From assembly GCA_023634235.1 (NCBI GenBank), contig JAMKCF010000018.1:12040768-12104767 (forward strand): a stretch of DNA of 64,000 bases. Reading direction: 5' to 3'. The position numbers and the translations under genes were made by a program. A model generated the notes under the pieces. That model did no database searches and had not been told where the DNA came from. It was given only the letters and a program-made list of their open reading frames with translations. The stretch is from Pisaster brevispinus (taxonomy: Eukaryota; Echinodermata; Asteroidea; Forcipulatida; Asteriidae). Below, one piece after another: positions 12,201 to 24,200 of the stretch. How positions within the stretch are numbered: the stretch's first letter is position 1; the number at the start of each line of letters is the position of its first letter.

Positions 12201-15200
12201 TTTGTTTTGTTGTTAATGTTGAATGTAATAAATGGCTTTATAAGGCTGCAAAGTACGATTGCTACATGTAATACCAAGCTACAGAGTTTCTATGGCACAA
12301 GTAACTCAATTATACAAATGTTTGTATAGCAGTAAACAAGAAGTGTCTCCCCAAACAAGGATAGTATGGGATTATTTTGGTGCCACTATTGACTGCCTAG
12401 TCCTTACCTTGCTGTGCATTTTTAATAGCTCTGATGTAATGTTTCCGCTGCATCTCTTTAGTTTCAGTGCGCCAATCATCTAACAATTGTTGATCTCTGC
12501 AACAAATAGTCATATTAGTAAATCCATCACATACAGCATACCTTGGAATCCTTAACTTTTATTTTTTTTAAGTAACATATGTGTAGGTACTTCCAAACAA
12601 ACAGCAGAAACATAACATCTGCTTTGTAAAGACAACTGACAAGTCTAAGTTTGAGTTCAAGTCCCAGTTGCAAGTAGTGAGGAGAGATTACAGGTTGTTG
12701 AAGTGACCATAAACTTATATCTTTTCTATTTTGAAAGAAGTCACAATACAAACTACACAGAATTTCAGTTTTAACCAGCTTTGTTACCTTCTTGTTTAGG
12801 ATTCCATTTTTAAAACAATTTTTTAATCAAAAAATTTGCACAATTACAAAGATAAATGCTTTATTTTTGTAATTGTTGACCCTGATGTTATACAATTTTA
12901 TTGTATTATGGTTTTCATAACTGCAAACTAATGTTGAATGCCAAATGTCTGAGACAGAGAGTCTTAGCTATTGATTCCCAAACGATGTGTCTGAGTCTCA
13001 GGTTTTGATACCGATTGCCAAACATTGAATCTGAGACCAATTCCGAGACCGAGACTGAGACCTATTGTCTGCCAAATGTCTGCATCACTAGAACACATCC
13101 CAGCTGTTAAGATTGAATCTCATGGAATTCAATTGTTATCACAGCCAAGTACTTAATGTTGAGTCAAAGTTGAAAGAAAGGGCCCATTCTGTTGAAACCA
13201 AGTCACACATTTGACTCACAAATGTTGACTTTGAGTCTCTGGTCCAAGGTCAGACTTTCAAGCACAATTTACAACTAGAAGTCCAAGCTTCTGACTTTCG
13301 ATCTCAAGTCCAAGTCAAACACGTCAAATGTAAACACTTAACAATTTATGATTATAAACAGGTCGTTATTGTATGTAGGTGTACCAGATACAGATGAGCT
13401 TAAAGACGCATTTTTGCACTTAAATGTGCACCGTGTATTATCTTTATGCTGTCAGTTTGCCCACCTGATGTGTCTTGAACTAATGCCATTCATTATTATT
13501 ACAAGTATTAATACAAGATACAAGATTATATTTGTTCTTACTTTCTCCTTTGTTCAATGAGCGTTTGCTTTTGCTGAAGTTCTCTGAGTTTAGCCAGTCT
13601 TTTTTCTTCTGCCATGCGAGTTTCAATAGGGTCAATTAATGGTGGAGTCCGCACTCGCTTCCGCCTCTTCTTCTTACGTCTGCAAACAAGACATTCAAGA
13701 CAATGCTGTACATGATATTTATACTGAGCTCACTGACAGACTGAACAGTCTTTGTTCTATCATGAAAGGATCCCAATAGAGAATGTATAACAAGAATATT
13801 AGTAAACAAGAAGAATAACGGCTAAACCAAACTTATGACTTCCAGTTAACCGTTTAACTGTTTCTAGTGATTTCAATCCGAACTATGAGCCAACCACCGA
13901 AAGAAGCAAATGTCAACACTTTCCAAGATTGATTAGGATTAAAAATAGAACACTATAGCCAGTCTTCACAGTCACAAAACCACAAATGTGTCTTGCATAC
14001 AAAGCAAAACTTACATTTTGTAGAGGATTAATATTTAAGACAGTTCCATCAGGAATGTCAACCATTCTCCCTGGATAGCATCTGAGGCTAACGTTTTCAA
14101 GAAAAAAAGGCTCCCCAATTTTTTATTATTTTTTTTCTACCATGGGCTTCATTTAATCGCTAAGGTAATTTGGAAACAGACTTAAAAAACATTGTTTTTT
14201 TTATTGATAAACAGTTAAACGATTAAACATTCCAACCCTAGTAAACATTAAAGAAACCAAAAGGTTCTTGCTAATAACTGGCTCCCACCAAAGCTACACA
14301 TGTATATATTTGTTATCCACCGTCAGTCTTATGAACTGAGCTCTGAGAGTGCTGACGAGCAACTGTCAATGTGTTTACCCAAAGCAGTTCTACTTAATTG
14401 TGTATGACCGAGTGATGTATGTAACAGTGCACTGAACGTAGCATCCATGATGTGATTTCTATTTAGATTTTTTATTAACATTCCCAATTCCCTCAGGGAG
14501 TTGTCCTTGGCTCTCTACCTTCAGCCTTTTCATCAGTAACATTTCAGAAACCATCATTCCCATTTTTGCTGACAACACCCTTCTTTACCATCAAATTTGC
14601 CACTGATGACAATGATCTACATGCCAATATCACTGCACTTAATCATAACAGCGTAGCAAATGGCACAAGGATGAATAAAGACTAGAAATTTAGAATTCGT
14701 CTTAAGACAAACTCAAGGTGTTCGGTTTTAATGCCTGATGAAAAAAAGCACAAAAAATACATTTGAATTTACGTAATCATGACGCTACTAAATTTTTCAG
14801 CAGTCAGTATCGTTGTCCAACAGTACACCAAATTTCAACTCGGTTGGTCTTTCGGTTTGGCAGATACATGGCTTAAAAAAAGTGCACATTTAAAGCGATA
14901 CACGTAGTACGTGATGACGTCATCAATCTACGTTTCAACACATTATGTTGTCTGCATGAAGGCCATTATGTAAACCAATGTTGAAACAATTATAAAAACT
15001 CTGCCAAAGCCTTCTAGTAAAACTGTATTTTGAACTGTTTTTAACCCACCGCCAGATGGCCCTCTTAAATCTTTTTTTAACCAGACCCTTGTCAGACTGC
15101 AACATCGTTAAAATCAACTAACAAAAAGTTGCCACTTTTAATTACAATGCACTTTCGGTTTTAAGTGGAAGTAGAGGACACGTAATTTCATGCAAACAAT

Positions 15201-18200
15201 TAAAATCGAAGACCTATATTACCTTTGTATAATCCCGCAAAAAGCAACCCAGGGTCTCTTACCCTCGAATTGATGGGAATTTTCAAAGATTTAATCTTTA
15301 AATGACGTAGATTTCCAAGGCAGCATCTGTCACAGAGCGAGCAAATAATAAAATTCCAGAGCGGGATAAAAGCATGAACAGTTGTTTGGTATAGCGCCAT
15401 CCCCCGCTTGTGGAATGTTTCCGTTACGTGGGACTGTACACACAGGCTTCGTGGACTTTGAACCTTATGAGTTTCCATTACGTGGGACTGTACACACAGG
15501 CTTCGTGTTGCACACACAGGCTTCGTGGACTTTGAACCTTATGATTCATGGTGCTGAACAGTCGGCTACAGCGCTTTTCTATGTACAAAGATTAAATGCG
15601 CGTTAATACTACAGTTGGCTATCACACCCATTTATGACCAGAAGTTAAGGTCATATTGGCATCATTTCTGTGCAAAAGTTTCGGAAGGATCACAGATCTA
15701 CAATCTGATGTAAAAATTGTGATGAAATGATCAGTAGTTTTTGTGATATGAATTTTTAAAATATTCAACTTCCGGTTTGAACCGGAAGTCAAGGTCAAAT
15801 GAGGTCGCGTTCAGTGTAGCGTTTTTAGAGTCATACCAGGCCTATCCGATGATGTATAGATTGTGAAAATCCATTGTGTAGTTTTGGATTTTTTCAAATA
15901 TTAAACTTTGATTTAACGTAACTCGACACCTGATGACATCATCATGACGTAACTGAAGTGGTTTCATCTCCTAATAAATATCTAACTATATGTGAAGTTT
16001 AAAGTTCATATGAGCTTGGGAAGGGTGCTTTTGTTAGCGGACAAGGGACGCTGAGAAGAAGAAGAAGAAGAAGAACTAGACATAAGTTTTTGTTCCATAA
16101 CAAAAACAAGGTGTTCGGTGTAGACATTTTCGAGTTAGCAGAGGTAGTGTTTTCAAAGAGAAAACTGAATAAACATAACTTAGTACGACAACTTGATACG
16201 TAAAGTGAATGGTAGAAGATTTCGTATTTGAAATAAAAAACTTTCATAAATTTAAAAACTGATGAAATCATTCCGTTTTCATAGCTCATTTTATTATCAA
16301 GACATTGAGATTCATAAGTACATGGTAAGTTTTTGAAATTGTCACATGCTTTTAGTTATTATTTTGCTGGAATTGAAAGTCCTATGGGTAAAACTGTATT
16401 TGATATAGAGGGACCATTTGGTTTCAAGATCATATTGTTTGCAGGCCTCAAAACGAGGACCGGGAGTGATTTTTTTCACTTAAGCTCTCAGTTTTGACCA
16501 GAATTGAAGCTCACAGGGAGACACATTTTGTGTAATCATTGGGGATGGTGCAAGTTATGAATATAAGAATTTTTGTTCTCCGGATAAAGGTTAATTTAAT
16601 GTAAGGACGCCATCGAGTCGTCATCATCCCGAAAATAACTGCGGTTTCATCTAAACACTCGGGTCTATGTATGTAAAGTTTTAGGTCTCAACCCTTTTTT
16701 GGTTAATGGGATATGAAGTTTTTAAGTATGGAATAAGCATCTTTCAGTTTCGACCAGAAGTAAAGGTCACAGAGGGTCACACTTTGTGTAAAATAAAAAA
16801 AATACACTCCATGGTCTTTCATATAGACCAAAGATCTGGTATGTAGCAGTTATAGTTTTCTATTTGTAAAAATTAAACATTGATTTAATGTTATGACGTC
16901 ATTGATGACGTAATCTTGCCGAAAACCTCTGTGGTTTCATTGACACACTAAGGTCTAAGTACATGGTTAGCTCAAAGTCAAAACCCTTTTTGGTTCACGA
17001 GTTATGTTTTTTTCCATACACAGTACATATTCATAACATACCTGAGCGGGGATTAGTATCAATTCAATCCGATAGTTGAACATTAAACCATGACAAAATA
17101 ATGACTTTTGAAAGTAAAAAAACAAAACAAAAAACACTAGGCAAGTTTATGGATGAAACATATCAACATTATTGTAGACAAAAAAGAAATGCCCCCTCTT
17201 TTTAACGATGATTTTGAAATAAAGCTCACCATTTAATCACCGTGTCTGAAGGGCATACTCAGAGGGCCTAGAGCGCCTTTGGCAGGCATGGTCACGTCGA
17301 TCAACGTGACGTGGGTCTCGGTGTTTGATGAGAAACAAACCAATGTCGTTCTTTTTCAGTTGAAGTTTTTGTCATTTAGTCAAAGTCATACAAATCCCTA
17401 AAGCAGGTGGACATCTCAGTAAAACCTCCTCTTTTATTCCTTGTTTTCCATTAAGCCATCAGACGAGCACAGCGGAACTAAATTCACACTGAACTTTGAA
17501 TGAGTTTGAGTTTTTTATGTGCGGGACACGTGTTGTTACAACGTACAAGAATAAGCAACGCAATGATACATTTCCGTTGTGTGGGACTATACGCACAGGC
17601 TTCGTGGACTTTGAACCTTATGAATAATGGAGCGGACAGTCAGTTACAGTGCTTTTCTCCATACACAAATAAACTGCGGTTAATACTAATTTTGGCTGTA
17701 ACACCCATTTAGGACCAGAAGTTAAGGTCATATTGGCATAATTTCTGTGCAAAAGTTTCGGAAGGATCACAGATCTACAATCTGATGTAAAAACTGTGAT
17801 GAAATGATCAGTAGTTTTTGAGATATGAATTTTTTAAATATTCAACTTCCGGTTTGAACCGGAAGTCAAGGTCAAATGAGGTCGCGTTCAGTGTAGCGTT
17901 TTTAGAGTCATACCAGGCCTATCCGATGATGTATAGATTGTGAAAATCCATTGTGTAGTTTTTGAGTTATGATTTTTTCAAATATTAACCTTTGAATTAA
18001 TGTAACTCGACACCTGATGACGTCATCATGACGAGACCCAAAATGGTTTCATCTACTACTGAATATCTAACTATGTGTAAAGTTTCAAGTTTATATGAGC
18101 TTAGGAAGTGTGTCTTTGTTAGCGGACAATCGCTGGCGAGAAGAAGAAGACGAAGTAAAAAAAAAAAAAAAAAACGAACAATAAGAAGAGGTCTTCGGAC

Positions 18201-21200
18201 TTTGTCTGAACACCTAAGAAGAAGAAGAAGAAGTATTAAGAAAAAGAAGAAAAAAAACGAACAAAAATAAGAGGTGTTCCGGGCGTAATGCCCGTACACC
18301 TAACAAGCCAAGTGATGTGAATACATGTTGTACATCATGACGATGAATCTCTGTATCAAGCACATCTTCATCCATACACACTTGTAGTCCTAGAACTTTG
18401 TGCAGTTTGAGGCTATCAATACATGTACCTTGAAATAACTATTAACAATTAAGCACAGTGTGTCCATAACATGATTTGGTAAATTACTGCAGAATGATCC
18501 CTCTTCATTCCACTCATCCTGTCTGTTTAGGGAACATGTACAGTGTATGTGTACCTACCCAGTCATAGACTGCTGTACACTACCACATTACCAACAAAGC
18601 TGACAATGTTTGAAACTACAAACAGCAGCAGCGAAGGGGCCATCTGAGAAAACACATACGCTGAATGAACCCTTCCAATATGACACCACAACAGGACAAC
18701 AGCGACCATACATCCAGTGTCTGAACTCCTAGCATCCATATCATTCTGTTTGACTGGCTGGCTGGGTGTGTGACTGCATCCAGATTGCTGACACATTGTG
18801 TCTACCGTAATTTCCTGCGGATAAGGCGCTCGGCGGATAAGGCTCAGGTCCCTATAAAATCACCAAAAAAACGCCAACAGATAAGGCACACCGCCGCACA
18901 AGACGCATGTTTGACCGCACACAGAAGAACACCAGGCGCCACCCGGTGTCGGTACATCGACACAAAGGGGTCATTTTGTTGCCGAGCGATCACACTATTC
19001 GAAGCATGAATTAAACCGTAACCACATGGGCTGGTCACATGTATAGCCATGAAGAAAAGACCAATGTAAATTGATACAACCTTCATCCATTCAGCCAACG
19101 CTGTGCATGCTTGCTTGCGGTTTCCGATCCTGGCCTTCCTTTTGTTAATGCATCACCAATCAGCGAGCAGAAACGATGGTCCACGCGCTGTCTGAAGATA
19201 TTGCAACACGAACATCACTGGATCAGATTCGTAGACTTGCCCAGTCCCTCCGAGCCAGTAAATGTTGCGCCCTCTACCGGTGGCTAATACAAAAACTAGT
19301 GTCGCCTATATATACCACACGCAAATAATCCTGTCACACCGGGGGAGACGTTACAAAAATGTTTTATTTTAGTCTAAAGCAGACTTCAAAGATATCCTGT
19401 ACAATAAACACCCTCAACGTTCACACAATAGACTCAACGTTCACACAATAGAGGTTGGGTGAATGCGATTTCCAAACGTTTAAGTAATTCTGATAGCAGC
19501 ATTTTCGGAATGAAAAAACGGCCACAAAGAAAAACGTTTGTATGACGGCATTGTTGGAACGAAAGCATGATCACTAAGGGGTTCAATGCATTGCGGCATT
19601 GTCGGAATGAAAATACGGTCACAATGTCACATTATTGAGTAAGATTGCGGCATTGAAAGAATTCTTCACACAAAGACCCTCACTTTGAACTCAAGCGACA
19701 CCAGATAAGGCGCACCTGTAACTAAGGCACAACGATGTTTTTGTGATATAGAAAGTCAGATAAGACGCGTCTTATCCGCAGGAAATTACGGTAGTACGAT
19801 CACAGAATTATGTATACTCACAGCATCCCATACAGTGATGTGTGACTGACTGGTTTAATGGTGTGTGAATGTGCATTGAGGGTATTGCCTAGTGTGCCAT
19901 GATCATTGAGGTATTGTGCTTAAACTCACAACATTCCAAAACATTGACGTTTGTAGCTTGCTGGTGTATGTGACTGTGCATTGAGTGTCAGCTAGCATGT
20001 TGAGACTGATCAAACCGACTCACATATCCCGTCTGCATGTACATGATCAGTTGTCTACTGTGCATTGAGAGTGCTGACTAACATGTCTTAGGTGACCATT
20101 GATGTTATTTATCAAGTCTTTTGTAAGACTGACTAGTTGAGTGAGGTGCTTGTTGATGTAATACTCACAGCATCCTACACGTTAATCCTCTGTGTCCGAT
20201 TCCTAATTCAGATGAGCTCAATGAAGAGCCTTCTATCAAGCTGCATGTCATCAGGGTAGTCAACACTTGCTTTATTCATATTGCATACTTACAACATACT
20301 AATGTATCAAGAAACCTAACTGTCTTTAGTATTCGTATACTGGGCATATCGTTTGCTCAGATGGAGTTTCACCTGTGCGTACTGTCACCCCAGGATAAAT
20401 CTTTTATGTCATATTTCTATGCCAGGTTGAACCCCCCCCCCCCTGTCATTTTAAGTTTTTACTTATATAAGTAGTCCAAGTATCTTTATTTTTATAAAAC
20501 CACTCAGTTTCCCTTGTCACTTCATTACCTGTTATTCTTACGTATATGACATTTGTGTTATGCAGCAACAGCCTCTCACATATTAATCTGTTTGTTTTCC
20601 GTGAAGCATTGTGCTTAAAGTGCACAAACAAACATCAACTGTCCAGCGAACATTTAGCTTGAGTGACAATAATCATTTAAAACTCATCAATTTGTTGACA
20701 ATTGAAGCAATGAAAATGAAATTCTCACAGGTATTTTTATATGAGTTAGAGAGAACCCAAAATGTCTCTCCCTGCACTGGATCCTTCAAGTTTGGTAAAT
20801 ATGAATGTCAGCATTAGAAAGGAGTTCTTGATAAATAAAGCACTGCAAAGCATCCAATAACTATCCATATTGGACTCCAATATTAAATTATGGAGCTTCA
20901 CGTCAGTAAATACGTGGCAAAATAATGAATGACAAGTGATGCTAGTTCCACCATTCAAATGACAAGGATCTCTGTGTACGATATATAGTCAAATTACAAG
21001 GCTTCAAAAAAGTAAGTCACAGTGCGTATTGGACGCCACGTGTGTGTTTAAGATTTATTATTCGTTTTTTCCTCGTGTTGGCTGGCCGGGTGATACATTC
21101 ATACTCACATGCCCACATGTGAAGATATCAGACACAGACGCAGTACATTTTTTTATATTCTACTCATGCTTGTGTGATAACTTACAAGTATAGTATATGA

Positions 21201-24200
21201 AGTTTGTAAGACTTACTTTTCCCTCCCAAGCACACCTAATGCACCAGCTCGTTTGAATTTCTCATACTGAAGTTGGCGATACTCTTCATAAGACATGTGA
21301 CGATGTAATGAGACAGATGTTGGTCTTGGGAATTCTAGATCCTCTGTACTCCCCACTGAGTGTATAGAATGACGACTTCCTGACTGCAGCTTCCTGCTTT
21401 GTCTCATCATCTGCTCCTCATTACTATCAAGACCATGGCAATCTCCATCACTCTCTGAAGAGTTTCTGACTGAGTCACTCAAATGAAGGTCTTCAAGCTG
21501 TATATCTAAACCATACAATCAAAATGTGTATCAAGTCAACCATTTTGGTTCTACAGCCCACCATAAAAGACAAAGTACAGCATTTTGTGTTTGATCCAAA
21601 CAAGTGATTTGGGGGTTGAACAAAGAAAGGTTGACTAGAGCAAGATTTGAACCAACAACCTCCGGTTTTAACGTACCGGCGCTCTACCAACTGTGCTATC
21701 TAGCCCTATGTTGACGGTCTCCCTATTTTGTCGATATCAACAAGTGGTAACAATTTTGTGAGTACATGAAAAGAGTGAAAATGCATAAAAATAAATTAGA
21801 CTGCACCGACATTTCAAGAAAGCTCAAAGTGTTACTCACTGTAATGACAGACACCAATTAGTTACCACCTTACCAACTTTTTACTTAATCTTTAGAAAAA
21901 GTAAAATCTGTAAAATTCAGGCTGTAAAGCAAAAATAGAATTGTTTCTTTTTTAGACATCAGAAAATTGAGGCCATATCCCCTTATCAGTAACACACATA
22001 CCATGACAAAGGGCCTCAGTAACCAACTCTAATCAACTCCAACTCTTAAAACATCTTCATTTTTTTATTCAAAGAGTTTCAAACCCTTAGATAAAACTTT
22101 GATTTCCCTTCTATTCAATGGGGAAATAACAATTGTTTGCCATTCTAATCATTAAGTGTTAGTTTCATATACATTCTTCTATTCTGATGATTGCATGTTA
22201 GCGTCGGCCAGCTGTTCGATATGTCTTGTGCACAAAAATCAGGAGCTAAAGGTCATGTTCGGTACAGCCTACCGTTTGTTATTTCAGTGTTTAGTATAGC
22301 AGCGTTCTAAGGTTTCACATTTTTATGTTCATGTTCTTATAAGGTTAAGCATAAGTTGCCTCAATGTGTTTATAAGACCATTCTCAGTGATTATGTTATA
22401 ATGCTACACTGGTTACCTGCAGACATAAGACGTCTATCTCGTATACCGTGTGCATCTCTCAGGTATCTCAAGATCTCCTTCACTCCTCTTTCCAGTACTT
22501 TAGGAGGAGGAAACTCAAGTGGATTTCTCTGTAGATTCAACCCTGTCAGCGTTTTCACAAATCCTGTACCAATCAAAACATTTTGAACAGTGCTACAATT
22601 TATTTAATATTTTTATGAACTAAAAATCATCTGTTGTAAGTAGCACACCTGCGATAAATTTTGTCTCACTACTGTACATAGTTTTGCAATACATGTAAGG
22701 GAAATGCATAATACAATAGAATGTTACAGATGGTTAATCAATCAACTTACTGGAGATAAGAATATACTCCTATGGATATTACAAGGGTTCAAATGGTCAT
22801 AGTGATTTTGTTTGGTTGTTAATTATTTTGCTCGAAAAAGGGAGATACAAAACTACATGTACTAAGGGAAATTATTCAACTTTTGCTTTCAGTACAATGT
22901 AGTAACATTTGCAGAGCTGCCAATATTTGCATCTTGCAATCAGGGAGATTTTGTACAACAATCAGGGAGATATTTAGAATTACATTCAACCTAATAGGGA
23001 AAAAGTTTCCATAATCAGGGAGATTTTCAAATTTGTTCATCAGAACATGGAAAGATTGGTTTATTTTCAGGTAACTTTCTGCAGAATCAGAGAGAGTTTG
23101 CAGCTCTGCAGTTGTTATGGTCAGGGACCCAACTAAGAGATTATTCAGGAGAGTTCTGTGTTCCAAGTGACTCAATTTTGTATCAGAGTTAAGGGCATTT
23201 CCTTTTCACAGAAAGATTTGGACAGCAAAGAACCTTTGAGTTTCTGATGAGTTTAGTACTGTTAATTAGGTTAATTCATAGTTTCTCCCACTGACTTGTG
23301 TACCAAGCTTACATGCAACATGCATTACTGCAACTGTATGACAGCCTGAAATGGACATTTGCTGTGTCTTACCACTGCACAACTAGAATATTGTCCACAA
23401 GAACACTTACACAGTGGGTTCCCATTTCATAATGCTGCTGCATGTAACTGTAAAAACAGGAAAAGACATGCTTATCTTCCAGCGCTTACTGTAAGCAAAC
23501 CACTAATGCAAATCTATGGTGAACATGCAAGCTAGCAGCCTAATTTTCTTGCTAACCTGTGAAATATGCTTGCACTTATGCAGCATAAACAGAAAATTGT
23601 TCTAACCGTTAAGCAGAAACTAGGCCCAGATCTGAGAACCCCTTTGAGGGCCGTCTTCTTTCTTTTCATTGAGTCTTCCAATGCAACATTACACTTTTTA
23701 TTATTTACCAACTACTCTAGATATGCTTACCAAGCTCACATGGTAACTCTTTGAGTTGATTACCTTCAAGAAGTAGAGTCTTCAAACATCTAAAATCAAA
23801 ATGGAAATGATCATAGCCAACACTAAACATTCATTTACTTTCACTCACTTTTGTCAACAAGCAAGGTTCAAACATTAAATTAATCAAATACAAATTGACA
23901 AGTAATCTGTTTGGAGGGCTACAATTGCTTTCTATGAAAGAAAACTTACAGACGCAACAATGGAGAATTTTAAAAAACAGACCTACATATAAATGTACAA
24001 ACTTTTGGCTTTTTTATAATAGAAGTGACTCCAAAAATGTTTTACGCTGTATAACAGTTGTGCAACTCACCCATGCTCTCTGATAGATGCTGGCAATTCC
24101 TTCAACTGATTGTTTCTCAAATCAAGCCACTTCAGATTTATCAGCATTTCAAACAACTCACTTGGAACATGACTTATGTCATTACCCTCCAAATATACAT

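Noticed and set aside
18028..18270. Lysine/arginine-rich 80-codon open frame
   Set aside because: Produced by AAG/AGA-rich linkers at the end of a Helitron-like unit.
21635..21708. Functional tRNA gene on the minus strand
   Set aside because: A- and B-box-like words are present, but the acceptor stem does not pair and a SINE-like body follows.
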